Shown: piece by piece, positions 25,935-34,937 of the stretch
How positions within the stretch are numbered: the first letter of the stretch is position 1
Layout of the letters: every line of letters begins with the position of its first letter
Assembly: GCF_003660445.1 (NCBI RefSeq)
Contig: NZ_QZVQ01000007.1
Location: 1 to 64,000, forward strand
Direction: 5' to 3'
Source of the DNA: Croceibacterium ferulae
Lineage (GTDB): Bacteria; Pseudomonadota; Alphaproteobacteria; Sphingomonadales; Sphingomonadaceae
Length of the DNA stretch: 64,000 bases
Translations under genes and position numbers: made by a program
Notes under the pieces: model-generated
The model's input: only the letters and a program-made list of their open reading frames with translations
Database searches by the model: none
Told to the model about the DNA's origin: nothing

Positions 25935-27146
25935 ATGGTGAAGAAGTTGCTCGCGCTCGGCGCGATGGTCCTGTGCGGTGGGGTGGCTCTGGCGCAGGCG
26001 AACCGAACGCCGGTGCCGGCCGTGGCCGACACGCAGAACCCTGCCATCGTGCTGGCACCGCTGGCCGATACGGCGCCCGTCCCGCCCGAACTGCCGGTCG
26101 CCTATCTGGTGGACCTGTCCAGCGGGCAGATCCTGTTCGAACGCGATGCCGGGCGCCGCTTCGTGCCGGCATCGGTCACGAAGGTGATGACGGCCTATAG
26201 TGTGTTCAAGCTGCTGGGCGAGGGAGCGCTGAAGCCGGAGCAGGTCGTCACCGTGCCGCGCGAAGTGGCAGAGGTGTGGTCGGGGGAGGGCTCCTCCATG
26301 TTCCTGAAGGAAGGCGAGCAGGTCACGATCGACCAACTGCTGATGGGCACGACCACCGTCTCCGGCAATGACGCCGCCGTCATGCTGGCTGTGACCGCGG
26401 CAGGCAGTCTGCCAGGCTGGCTGGACGTGATGAATGCCAATGCGGCCGAACTGGGGATGCGCGACACGCATTACGGATCGCCCAACGGCTATCCGGACGA
26501 GGGCCGCACCTATTCCAGCGCGCGCGATCTGGCGCGCCTCGCGGAGGCGATGGTCACCCGCTACCCGCAGCTTTACAGTCGTTATATCGGCAATCACGGC
26601 TTCACCTGGCGCGGCATCACGCAGGCCAATCATGACCCGATCACCGGACGGGTGGAGGGTGCGGACGGGATCAAGACCGGCTACACGCGGCAGGCCGGCT
26701 ATACCTTTGTGGGATCGGCGCAGCGTGGCGACCGGCGGCTGGTGATCGTGCTGGGCGCCGTGCCGAACATCCCCATGCGCAACCAGGTGGCACGCGACCT
26801 GATGGAGTGGGGCTTTTCGGCCTTTGACAGCCGCCAGCTCCTGCCCGGCGGCGCCCCTGTGGGTGAAGCGCTGGTCCAAGGGGGCGCTGCCGACAGCGTG
26901 GCCTTGCAGACGACCGCACCGGTCCTGTCCAGCATGGCGCGGGGAACCGTAGCCGAAACCCGCATCGAGGTGCACTATCGCGGTCCGCTGGAAGCTCCGG
27001 TCAAGGCCGGGCAGACAGTGGCCTTCCTGCGCGTATCGGCCCCGGGGCAGGTCGCGCATGATGTACCGCTGATCGCGGCGGAGGACGTGGCCGAAGCCGG
27101 CCTGTTCCGGCGGTTGCGCAACGGCCTGGTCGGCTTCGTCTCGTGA
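25935..27146 (+). CDS. D-alanyl-D-alanine carboxypeptidase
   Basis: A 403-residue class C penicillin-binding protein (DacA/DacC, peptidase S11) that trims the terminal D-Ala of peptidoglycan stem peptides. A signal peptide covers residues 1-21. The active-site motifs are SVTK (nucleophilic Ser), SGN and KTG (GIKTGYTRQAGY). The C-terminal DacC-like beta domain starts around residue 320. The ATG at 25935 follows AAGGA. The stop overlaps the tmk GTG as GTGA, so the wall gene and the nucleotide gene are coupled. Confidence 0.93.
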   Translation: MVKKLLALGAMVLCGGVALAQANRTPVPAVADTQNPAIVLAPLADTAPVPPELPVAYLVDLSSGQILFERDAGRRFVPASVTKVMTAYSVFKLLGEGALKPEQVVTVPREVAEVWSGEGSSMFLKEGEQVTIDQLLMGTTTVSGNDAAVMLAVTAAGSLPGWLDVMNANAAELGMRDTHYGSPNGYPDEGRTYSSARDLARLAEAMVTRYPQLYSRYIGNHGFTWRGITQANHDPITGRVEGADGIKTGYTRQAGYTFVGSAQRGDRRLVIVLGAVPNIPMRNQVARDLMEWGFSAFDSRQLLPGGAPVGEALVQGGAADSVALQTTAPVLSSMARGTVAETRIEVHYRGPLEAPVKAGQTVAFLRVSAPGQVAHDVPLIAAEDVAEAGLFRRLRNGLVGFVS

Positions 27147-27781
27147 CCCGGCCGGCGGGACGGTTCATCTCGCTGGAAGGAGGCGAGGGCGCCGGCAAGT
27201 CGACCCAGGCGCGCCTGCTGGCCAGGGCGCTGGAGCAACGGGGGCTAGAAGTGCTGCTGACCCGCGAGCCCGGTGGCACGCCGGGTGCGGAGGCGATCCG
27301 CCAGTTGCTGCTCGCCCCACCGGCTCCCGGCTGGAACGCGGCGGCCGAAGCCTTGCTCTTCGCAGCGGCGCGGGCCGACCATGTCTCGCAGGCAATCGCT
27401 CCGGCACTCGCGCGGGGTGCCTGGGTGGTGTGCGACCGCTTCCTCGACTCCTCCCGCGCATATCAGGGTGGCGCAGGCGGGCTGACAGACGAGGACCTGC
27501 TGACCTTGCATCGCATCGGCTCCACCGGATTGCTGCCGGACACGACCCTGCTGCTGGAACTCGGTGCCGGGCCGGCCAGCGAGCGGCTGCACGCACGCGA
27601 CGGCGACACCAGCGATGCCATCGGCGGCAGGGGAGCCACCTACCACGCGGCAGTCGGCGCACGCTTTGCAGACTTGGCGGACAAGGATCCTCAGCGCTTC
27701 ATCCGCATAGATGCCGACGGCAGTCCGGAGGCGGTGCATGGCCGCATCTTGACGGCACTCGATCTGCCGGCGCCATGCTGA
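27143..27781 (+). CDS. tmk: Thymidylate kinase
   Basis: A 212-residue kinase that phosphorylates dTMP to dTDP in dTTP synthesis. The P-loop is GGEGAGKST at about 12-20. The DRFLDSS segment and a LID region follow. Length matches the family. It starts with a GTG overlapping the DacC stop by three bases, and its end overlaps holB by 7 nt. tmk-holB-metG-tatD is a conserved order in many bacteria. Confidence 0.96.
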   Translation: MTRPAGRFISLEGGEGAGKSTQARLLARALEQRGLEVLLTREPGGTPGAEAIRQLLLAPPAPGWNAAAEALLFAAARADHVSQAIAPALARGAWVVCDRFLDSSRAYQGGAGGLTDEDLLTLHRIGSTGLLPDTTLLLELGAGPASERLHARDGDTSDAIGGRGATYHAAVGARFADLADKDPQRFIRIDADGSPEAVHGRILTALDLPAPC

Positions 27782-28734
27782 CGGGTCACGAGGAGCCTTG
27801 GGCCGAATGGCAGCGCGCCCTGACCGGGCCGCGGCTGCAGCATGGCTGGATCCTTGCCGGACGGCGCGGGATCGGCAAGCGGCACTTCGCGCTCGCCGCT
27901 GCCCGCGCGCTGGTTGCGGAAGACGGGAGCGCGCAGCCAGCGGGCGATCACCCCGACATCCTGCTGCTGCAGCCTTTGCCAAACAATGCGGACGAGGAGA
28001 AGAAGCGCGACGAGGGCAAGCCGTACCAGACGAAGCGCAACATCGCCGTGGATCAGGTGCGCCAGATGCAGGGACGCCTCACGACCAGGCCAACGCTGGG
28101 TGCGCGCCGGGCAATCATCATCGACGCGGCCGATGATCTGGAGCCGGCATCGGCCAATGCGCTGCTCAAGAGCCTGGAAGAGCCGCCCGTTGGCACGTAC
28201 TTCCTGCTGATCGCCCACCGGCTCGGTCGCTTGCTTCCCACGATCCGCTCACGCTGTCGCACGCTGCAGTTCCCGACGCTTTCTGCGCAACAGATGGACG
28301 GCATCCTGCAGGTCGAAGCGCCTCAGGCTGACGCTGCGGCGCGTGAGGCCGCGATCGAAAGCTCGGGCGGGTCGCCCGGGATGGCTCTGGACTTCGTGGA
28401 GCTGGATCTGGGGCCGATCCACCAGCTGATGCGCGAGATCGCTCTTCACGGTGATCGCGACTTCTCCCGCCGGGGTCGGTTGGCCGAGGCGATCGGCGCA
28501 CGGCCGGACCGACGGCGGCAGCTGGCGGCCATCGACCTGGCGCGGGCCGTTGCTGTCTCGCGGTTGCGCGACACGCCGCCCTCGGCACGGCGTGTCCTGG
28601 CGGACGGCCATGCGCAGCTGGTGCAGCTCGGCGTGCAGGCGCCCACACACAATTACGATCCCGGATTGCTGGTGATGGAAATCGGCGGCTTGCTCGCCCG
28701 CATGGCGCCCCCTAGGGAAGCCGCGCATGGCTGA
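27775..28734 (+). CDS. holB: DNA polymerase III delta-prime subunit
   Basis: A 319-residue clamp-loader subunit of the AAA+ fold. GRRGIGKRHFALAAAR near residue 30 is the P-loop region, and PASANALLKSLEEPPVGTYF is the strongly conserved SRC/RFC-box region with the nearby IRSRCRTLQF motif. It loads the beta sliding clamp with the gamma and delta subunits. The ATG at 27775 lies inside the end of tmk (7-nt overlap). Its stop overlaps the metG start by 8 nt. Confidence 0.94.
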   Translation: MLTGHEEPWAEWQRALTGPRLQHGWILAGRRGIGKRHFALAAARALVAEDGSAQPAGDHPDILLLQPLPNNADEEKKRDEGKPYQTKRNIAVDQVRQMQGRLTTRPTLGARRAIIIDAADDLEPASANALLKSLEEPPVGTYFLLIAHRLGRLLPTIRSRCRTLQFPTLSAQQMDGILQVEAPQADAAAREAAIESSGGSPGMALDFVELDLGPIHQLMREIALHGDRDFSRRGRLAEAIGARPDRRRQLAAIDLARAVAVSRLRDTPPSARRVLADGHAQLVQLGVQAPTHNYDPGLLVMEIGGLLARMAPPREAAHG

Positions 28735-30262
28735 CCCTTTCTATCTGACGACCGCGATCCACTATCCCAACGGCCGCCCGCATCTGGGCCACGCCTACGA
28801 AACCGTAGCCGCCGATGTGCTGGCACGGTTCCAGCGTGCCCGCGGGCGAGAGGTACGGTTCCAGACCGGCACGGACGAACATGGCCTCAAGATGGCGCAG
28901 AAGGCACGCGAGCTCGGGCTCGAACCGCGGGCCTTGGCAGATGAAATGTCCAGTCATTTCCGCGACCTGTTCGATGCTCTTGGCATCAGCTATGATCGAT
29001 TCTTCCGCACCAGTGAGGATGCGCATCATCGCGCCAGCCAGGCCTTGTGGCAGGCGATGGAGGCGAAGGGCGACCTGTATCTGGATCGCTATGAAGGTTG
29101 GTATTCCGTCCGGGACGAAGCCTATTACGACGAAGCGGAGCTGACGGTCGGGGAAGGGGGTGAAAAGCTCTCTCCGCAGGGCACACCCGTCGAGTGGACG
29201 GCGGAGGAGAGCTGGTTCTTCCGCCTGTCGCGTTATCAGGAGCCGTTGCTGGCGTTGTTCCGCGACAATCCCGACTGGGTGCAGCCGGACCGCAGCCGCA
29301 ACGAGGTCGTGCGCTTCCTGGAAGGCGGGCTGAACGATCTGTCCGTCAGCCGGACCAGCTTCGACTGGGGCGTGAAGGTGCCCGGCGCCGACGATCACGT
29401 CATGTATGTCTGGGTCGACGCCCTGACCAACTATCTCACCGGCATCGGCTACCCCGACGATACCGAGATGTTCGAGAAGTTCTGGCCGGCGGATCTTCAC
29501 CTGATCGGCAAGGACATCGTGCGCTTCCACGCGGTCTACTGGCCGGCGTTCCTGCTGAGCGCGGGCCTGCCGTTGCCCAAGGCTGTCTTCGCGCATGGGT
29601 TCCTGCTCAATCGCGGGCAGAAGGAGTCCAAGTCGCTCGGCAACGTCACCGATCCCACTGCGCTGGCCGACCGGTTCGGGGTGGATGTACTGCGCTACTT
29701 CCTGTTGCGCGAGTTCAGCTTCGGTCAGGACGGCACCTGGTCGCCCGAGGCGATAGTCAGCCGCGCCAATTCCGAACTCGCCAACAGCTTCGGCAACCTG
29801 GCGCAGCGTGTGCTGAGCTTCATCGCCAAGAACTGCGAAGGCATCGTAACGGCATCGGGCGAACCGTCCGACGCGGATCAGGCCCTGCTGGCCAAGGTGC
29901 GCAATGCCTGTCAGGTGGAACTGCCCGGAGCGTTCGAGCGACTGGCCTTCGCGGCCGGTCTGGAGGCATGGATGCAGGCGGTGTTCGCCTGCAACGCCTA
30001 TGTCGACGAGCAGGCGCCATGGGCCTTGCGCAAGACTGATCCCGCCCGCATGCAGGCCGTGCTGCACGTCCTGTGCGACTGCATCAGGCAATTGGCCGTC
30101 GCAGTGGCGCCGGTCATTCCGACAGCTTCGGCCAAGCTGCTCGATGCCATGACCATTCCGGCTGACCAGCGCGATTACAACAGCTTGGCGGCCGAAGCTC
30201 CGGAAACGTTCCGGATCGACAAGCCCGTCCCGGTGTTTCCGCGGCTCGATCTGGAGGCCTGA
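28727..30262 (+). CDS. metG: Methionyl-tRNA synthetase
   Basis: A 511-residue class I aminoacyl-tRNA synthetase. HLGHAYE at 19 is the HIGH motif and GTDEHGLK the conserved editing/Zn-region segment. The length and absence of the Cys-rich zinc knuckle or C-terminal tRNA-binding extension fit the short alphaproteobacterial form. The KMSKS motif reads QKESKSLGN, so the Met is replaced by Glu, while both lysines and the serines are kept. It overlaps holB by 8 nt and ends with TGATG into tatD. Confidence 0.97.
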   Translation: MADPFYLTTAIHYPNGRPHLGHAYETVAADVLARFQRARGREVRFQTGTDEHGLKMAQKARELGLEPRALADEMSSHFRDLFDALGISYDRFFRTSEDAHHRASQALWQAMEAKGDLYLDRYEGWYSVRDEAYYDEAELTVGEGGEKLSPQGTPVEWTAEESWFFRLSRYQEPLLALFRDNPDWVQPDRSRNEVVRFLEGGLNDLSVSRTSFDWGVKVPGADDHVMYVWVDALTNYLTGIGYPDDTEMFEKFWPADLHLIGKDIVRFHAVYWPAFLLSAGLPLPKAVFAHGFLLNRGQKESKSLGNVTDPTALADRFGVDVLRYFLLREFSFGQDGTWSPEAIVSRANSELANSFGNLAQRVLSFIAKNCEGIVTASGEPSDADQALLAKVRNACQVELPGAFERLAFAAGLEAWMQAVFACNAYVDEQAPWALRKTDPARMQAVLHVLCDCIRQLAVAVAPVIPTASAKLLDAMTIPADQRDYNSLAAEAPETFRIDKPVPVFPRLDLEA

Positions 30263-31053
30263 TGCTCGTCGACAGCCATTGTCACCTCAACTACAAGGGC
30301 GTGGCCGAACGGCAGGCAGAGGTGCTCGCCAATGCGCGGGCAGCTGGGGTCGGCGGGTTCCTCAACATTTCCACCCGGCAGAGCGAATGGGCCGACGTCC
30401 TCGCCACGGCGGAGCGGGAGCCGGACGTCTGGGCATGCGTCGGCATTCACCCGCATGAGGCTGACCAGCATGCCGGACTCACCGCCGACGATCTGCTGGC
30501 GCAAGCGGCACATCCGCGGGTGATCGCCTTGGGCGAAACTGGTCTCGACTATCATTACGACCACTCCGATCGCGCGCTGCAGCAGGCTTTGTTCCGCACG
30601 CATATCGCCGTGGCGCGCAACACCGGGCTGCCCGTCGTCATCCACACCCGCGATGCGGAGGAGGATACGTTGGCGATCCTGCAGGAAGAACTGGGGCAGG
30701 GTGCTTTTCCGGCGCTGATCCACTGCTTCACCGGCACTGCGGCCTTCGGCCGGGCGGTTCTGGACCTTGGTTTGACGATCTCGATCTCGGGCATCGTCAC
30801 CTTCAAGAACGCACGTGACCTGCAGGAGTTCGTAACAACGATCCCCGCAGATAGACTGCTGCTGGAGACGGATAGCCCGTTCCTCGCACCAGTGCCGCAC
30901 CGGGGCAAACCGTGTGAGCCTGCCTTCGTGCGCGACACCGCCCGGTTTGTCGCCGCCTTGCGAGGCGAGCAGCCTGAGCACCTGGCTGACATCACGACCG
31001 GCAACTTCCGCGCCCTGTTTTCCAAGGCGGCAACAGTGCAGGCCACGCCGTGA
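30262..31053 (+). CDS. tatD: TatD family metal-dependent deoxyribonuclease
   Basis: A 263-residue TIM-barrel hydrolase. The metal ligands are in VDSHCHLNYKG at the start, GETGLDYHYD in the middle, VIHTRDAEEDT, LIHCFTGT and LLETDSPFLAP. TatD proteins act as DNA exonucleases in repair. It is not part of the Tat export system despite the name. Its ATG overlaps the metG stop by one base and its stop overlaps the next GTG. Confidence 0.94.
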   Translation: MLVDSHCHLNYKGVAERQAEVLANARAAGVGGFLNISTRQSEWADVLATAEREPDVWACVGIHPHEADQHAGLTADDLLAQAAHPRVIALGETGLDYHYDHSDRALQQALFRTHIAVARNTGLPVVIHTRDAEEDTLAILQEELGQGAFPALIHCFTGTAAFGRAVLDLGLTISISGIVTFKNARDLQEFVTTIPADRLLLETDSPFLAPVPHRGKPCEPAFVRDTARFVAALRGEQPEHLADITTGNFRALFSKAATVQATP

Positions 31054-31817
31054 AGCTGATCATGCTCGGGTCCGGCACATCGACCGGCGTGCCGCGCATC
31101 GGCAATGATTGGGGCGATTGTGATCCGGCCGAGCCGCGCAACCGTCGCACGCGCGTCTCGATCATCGTCGAAAGTGCGGCAGGCATGCGGCTGCTGGTCG
31201 ACACGCCGCCAGACATTCGCAACCAATTGCTCGACAACGACATTGGCCGGGTCGACGCTGTGTTCTGGACGCATGATCATGCGGATCACACGCACGGTAT
31301 CGACGATCTGCGGGCACTTCGGTTCGGTCGGCACGGCCCGATTCCCGGCTTCGCCGATACGGAAACTGCGCGCCGTTTGCGAAATCGGTTCAGCTATGTT
31401 TTCGCCGGTCAGTTTGGCTACCCCACGGTCGTGGAACTCGACACGCTGGATCGCGTGCGCATTCAGTCGGGCTTTGCAATCGACTGGTGCGAGATGCCGC
31501 ACGGGCCTATCAGCAGCACGGGTCTACGGTTCGAAGCGGATGGCAGGTCTCTCGGCTATGCCACGGATTTCTCGGCGATTACGGACGAGATGCTTGATCT
31601 GTTCGAAGGCGTCGATGTCCTCGTGGCCGACTGCCTCCGACGCGAGCCGCACCCGAGCCACTCCCATCTCACGATGACGCTGGACTTCGCACACCGCTGC
31701 CGCGCGGGAACGACGATCCTGACGCACCTGGACAAGAGCATGGACTACCGCACCTTATCCGCAGAACTGCCGGACGGCGTTCTGCCGGGACATGACGGCC
31801 TGCGGATGGACATCTGA
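31050..31817 (+). CDS. MBL-fold metallohydrolase, PhnP-like
   Basis: A 255-residue metallo-beta-lactamase-fold enzyme with THDHADHTHGIDDLR as the metal-binding motif and GSGTSTGVPRIG at the N-terminus, typical of the PhnP-like phosphodiesterase group. Later ligands lie in CLRREPHPSHSHLTM and ILTHLDKSMDY. It probably cleaves a cyclic phosphodiester, but the substrate is not known. It is the usual partner downstream of tatD. The GTG start overlaps the tatD stop. Confidence 0.9.
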   Translation: MKLIMLGSGTSTGVPRIGNDWGDCDPAEPRNRRTRVSIIVESAAGMRLLVDTPPDIRNQLLDNDIGRVDAVFWTHDHADHTHGIDDLRALRFGRHGPIPGFADTETARRLRNRFSYVFAGQFGYPTVVELDTLDRVRIQSGFAIDWCEMPHGPISSTGLRFEADGRSLGYATDFSAITDEMLDLFEGVDVLVADCLRREPHPSHSHLTMTLDFAHRCRAGTTILTHLDKSMDYRTLSAELPDGVLPGHDGLRMDI

Positions 31818-31818
31818 A

Positions 31819-31986
31819 GTGTCAGAAGCTGCGCTCGTCTCCGCAATTGCGCTGCTCGGCTGGTCGATCCTCATATGGCGCTCTGGCACATTGCGGGACA
31901 TTGGAGCGCGTCGAACGCTGACGATGGGAGCGATCTGGCTGGCCATCTTTGTCGGGACGGCGCTGATCATCGGTGGGGTACACTGA
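31819..31986 (+). CDS. Small two-helix membrane protein
   Basis: A 55-residue protein of two membrane helices joined by a basic loop (WRSGTLRDIGARR). It starts at a GTG two bases after the metallohydrolase stop, so it is the last gene of the tmk operon. No family or function is recognised; too short for confident assignment, but the spacing and hydrophobic pattern support translation. Confidence 0.6.
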   Translation: MSEAALVSAIALLGWSILIWRSGTLRDIGARRTLTMGAIWLAIFVGTALIIGGVH

Positions 31987-32130
31987 AAAACCCGCGAGAG
32001 CCGCTTACACTTTACATAATACACATTATCAATCTGCAGCTTTCCCGTCGGCGTGTTTGCGGCAGCACGCTCAAGTTCACCCATTGAGTGCGTGCCGGGC
32101 TGCACGGATGCTGCTTACCGCCTGTCCAGG

Positions 32131-32892
32131 ATGACCACGACGATGAACGAACTTGATCGCCTGCTCGCCATCATGACCCGCCTGCGTGACCCGGTCGACG
32201 GATGCGAATGGGATCAGCAGCAGACCTTCGCGACCATCGCCCCTTACACGATCGAAGAAGCCTATGAAGTCGCGGATGCGATCGAGCGCGGCGACCATGA
32301 TGATCTGCGTGGCGAACTGGGCGACCTGCTGCTGCAAGTGGTGTTCCACGCGCGCATCGCAGAGGAAGCTGGCCTGTTCGCCTTTGGCGATGTCGCCGGC
32401 GCAATCGCCAACAAGATGGAGGCGCGCCACCCGCATATCTTTGGCACCGCTGATGCCGATGGGTTTTCATGGGAAGCGCTGAAGGCGGCGGAGCGGGAGG
32501 CGGCCGGCGCCACCAGCACAATGGACGGCGTGGCGCGCGCCCTTCCCGCGCTGCTGCGCGCGGACAAGCTGCAGCGACGGGCAGCGCGGGACGGCTTTGA
32601 CTGGCCGGACACCACTGGTCAGCGCGACAAGGTCATCGAAGAAATGCAGGAGTTGGCGGAGGCAGACCCCGACAGCCTGGAGGAAGAAGCCGGAGACCTG
32701 CTGTTCGCAGCCGTCAATCTGGTACGCGCCCACGGCGTCGATGCGGAAGTGGCGCTGCGAAGAGCCAATGACAAGTTCGAGCGTCGATATCGTGCGATGG
32801 AGACCTTGGCGGGCGGCGACTTCGCCGAACGTACCCTAGAGGATCAGGAAGCGTTATGGCAGATGGTCAAGGCCACTGAGCGAGCCAGCTAA
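32131..32892 (+). CDS. mazG: Nucleoside triphosphate pyrophosphohydrolase
   Basis: A 253-residue MazG with two tandem MazG folds. It hydrolyses NTPs and dNTPs to monophosphates and pyrophosphate, removing abnormal nucleotides. The first domain has CEWDQQQT and YTIEEAYEVADAI (ligands EExxE type) and GELGDLLLQVVFHARI. The second has KVIEEMQELAEA and EEEAGDLLFAAVNLVRA. The start could also be the next ATG at 32143. Its stop codon overlaps the stop of the convergent hflX by 2 nt. A likely promoter lies in the AT-rich 31990-32030 stretch. Confidence 0.95.
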   Translation: MTTTMNELDRLLAIMTRLRDPVDGCEWDQQQTFATIAPYTIEEAYEVADAIERGDHDDLRGELGDLLLQVVFHARIAEEAGLFAFGDVAGAIANKMEARHPHIFGTADADGFSWEALKAAEREAAGATSTMDGVARALPALLRADKLQRRAARDGFDWPDTTGQRDKVIEEMQELAEADPDSLEEEAGDLLFAAVNLVRAHGVDAEVALRRANDKFERRYRAMETLAGGDFAERTLEDQEALWQMVKATERAS

Positions 32893-34211
32893 AGCGTATT
32901 GAAGCGCCCCAGTTCGCGCTCGGTCAGGCGCACGTCCAGGCGCCTGCGCGGGCCGGCGGCACCGTCTCCGGCATCATGGTCTGCCAGCACCTCGCCATGG
33001 GCATGCAGCCAGGCAAGCCGCTGCCCATCCGCGGCGTCCAGCGTGATGGCGTGTACCCGCGCACCGCCGGTCAGCACCGCGCCAAGCCGCGCCAGCATGG
33101 CATCCATGCCTTCGCCCGTCAGTGCCGACAGTTGCAGGATGTCGGGCTCCTGCTCCGCCACATGGGCCAGATCGCTTCGCTGATCGTCCGGCAGCAGGTC
33201 CCACTTATTCCAGAGTTCGATGATGGGAATATCGGAGAACTCGCCCTCGCCCGTGCCGACGCCCAGTTCGGCCAAGATCTCCAGCACCTCCCGCTTCTGG
33301 TCCGCGCTGTCAGGATTGGCGATGTCGCGCACATGCAGGATCACGCTGGCGGCGGTCACCTCTTCCAGCGTCGCACGGAATGCGGCGACCAGCTGCGTGG
33401 GCAGATCGGAGATGAAGCCCACCGTATCGGACAGGATCGCCTTCTCCAGCCCCGGCAGGCTGATTGCCCGCATTGTCGGATCCAACGTGGCGAACAGCAG
33501 ATCCTCCGCCATCACGCCCGCGCCGGTCAGGCGGTTGAAGATCGTGGACTTGCCGGCATTGGTGTAGCCGACCAGCGCGATGACCGGCCAGGGCGCGCGT
33601 TCGCGACGGCTGCGGTGCAGCGCACGGGTGCGGCGCACCTGTTCCAGCTCTCGCCTCAGCCGCCCCATTCGAGCGCGGATCATCCGCCGGTCCGCCTCGA
33701 TCTGGGTCTCGCCTGGTCCGCCCAGGAAGCCGAAGCCGCCGCGCTGCCGTTCCAGGTGAGTCCAGCTGCGCACCAGGCGGCTCTGTTGGTAATCCAGATG
33801 CGCCAGCTCGACCTGCAGCCGGCCTTCCGCCGTGGCCGCACGTTCGCCGAAAATTTCCAGGATCAGACCGGTCCGGTCGATGACCTTGCGCTTCAGCTTG
33901 TCTTCCAGATTCCGCTGCTGAATTGCCGAGAGCGCGCCGTCCACGATGATCAGGTCAGCTTCGGCCATGGTAGCCTCGGTCGCGATGCGTTCGATCTGCC
34001 CTTCGCCGAACAGCGTGCCGGGGCGCACGTCGCGCACCGGCACAATTGACGCTTCGCGCACGTCCAGCCCAATCGCCAGCGCCAGTCCCCTGGCCTCTTC
34101 AAGGCGGGCGTCAGCATCGCGCGTCTGCCGCTGGGCTCGTATATCAGGGCAAATGATCAGGGCACGTGCGCCGCGGCTGACCTCGCCTTCTATGTCGTCA
34201 CCGAAATTCAG
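32889..34211 (-). CDS. hflX: Ribosome-associated GTPase HflX
   Basis: A GTPase of about 440 residues that splits stalled 70S ribosomes. The N-terminal domain has [13 protein letters not shown] and [15 protein letters not shown] with the Gly-rich linker. The G domain has GYTNAGKS (G1), LFATLDPT (G2), LSDTVGF (G3) and NKWD (G4). At the start no ATG, GTG or TTG exists in frame near the expected N-terminus. The best candidate is CTG at 34211, which overlaps the hfq stop as CTGA with AGGAAGG about 9 nt upstream, giving [18 protein letters not shown]. The only other start is a TTG at 34331 within hfq. Confidence 0.93.
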   Translation of the reverse strand: MNFGDDIEGEVSRGARALIICPDIRAQRQTRDADARLEEARGLALAIGLDVREASIVPVRDVRPGTLFGEGQIERIATEATMAEADLIIVDGALSAIQQRNLEDKLKRKVIDRTGLILEIFGERAATAEGRLQVELAHLDYQQSRLVRSWTHLERQRGGFGFLGGPGETQIEADRRMIRARMGRLRRELEQVRRTRALHRSRRERAPWPVIALVGYTNAGKSTIFNRLTGAGVMAEDLLFATLDPTMRAISLPGLEKAILSDTVGFISDLPTQLVAAFRATLEEVTAASVILHVRDIANPDSADQKREVLEILAELGVGTGEGEFSDIPIIELWNKWDLLPDDQRSDLAHVAEQEPDILQLSALTGEGMDAMLARLGAVLTGGARVHAITLDAADGQRLAWLHAHGEVLADHDAGDGAAGPRRRLDVRLTERELGRFNTL

Positions 34212-34783
34212 CTTTCTTCGCCTTCCTCGTCCAGATCGGCGGTAAGATCCACCGGCACTGCGGGCTGGATGGTTGAAACCGCGTGCTTGTAAGCAAGCTG
34301 CACATAGCCTTCGCGTTCCAGCAGCATGCAAAAAAGGTCATAAGCGGCGATGCGCCCCTGCAGCATGACGCCATTGACCAGGAACATCGTCACCGCCACG
34401 CCGGCGTCGCGCACGCGCGAAAGGAAGATATCCTGCAGCAGCTTCTGCTTGCGACCGCCCTCCCCACCGATGCCGAACTGTTCGACGTCCACCGGCTGGG
34501 CGGGCATGATCGTGGAGATCGCGTGCTTGTAGACCAGCTGCGACTGACCATCCCGCCGCAGCAGAATGGAAAAGTTGTCAAACCAGGTAACAATCCCCTG
34601 CAACTTCACGCCCTTTACCAGGAACATGGTGACTGGCGTCTTCTCGCGGCGGAGATGGTTCAGGAACAGGTCCTGCAGATTGCCGCCACCCTTCGCGCCG
34701 GAGGGCGCAGGCGCGGCGCGTGCAGGCGCAGCGGTGGCTTCGGTCGCCGGCTTCGGGCGGGCGGACAGCGTTCCTTTGGTCAT
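34208..34783 (-). CDS. hfq: Double-domain RNA chaperone Hfq
   Basis: A 191-residue protein with two complete tandem Hfq/Sm domains, twice the usual length. Domain 1 (about 35-100) has [28 protein letters not shown] and YKHAISTI. Domain 2 (about 113-175) has [18 protein letters not shown] and YKHAVSTI. Both keep the proximal-face Gln of the N-terminal helix and the Sm2 YKHA motif. A basic, Ala/Pro-rich linker of about 30 residues precedes domain 1 and an acidic tail follows. Assembly as a trimer would give the same six-domain ring as the normal hexamer. Tandem Hfq is known in a few sphingomonads. AAGGAG lies before the ATG. It is upstream of hflX, as in other alphaproteobacteria. Confidence 0.96.
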   Translation of the reverse strand: MTKGTLSARPKPATEATAAPARAAPAPSGAKGGGNLQDLFLNHLRREKTPVTMFLVKGVKLQGIVTWFDNFSILLRRDGQSQLVYKHAISTIMPAQPVDVEQFGIGGEGGRKQKLLQDIFLSRVRDAGVAVTMFLVNGVMLQGRIAAYDLFCMLLEREGYVQLAYKHAVSTIQPAVPVDLTADLDEEGEES

Positions 34784-34937
34784 TTCGAGTGACTCCTTTT
34801 TATTGGCGCATTCTGCGCATTCTTGTCGGCCGATCTGCCGGACAGCAGGTCTCCGGGGGCCGTTCGCTATGGGTCCCCCATGCCAAATTATTGTGCGGCT
34901 GCGAAGTTCCTTTTCACGTCAGCTGCACGACAGGCAA

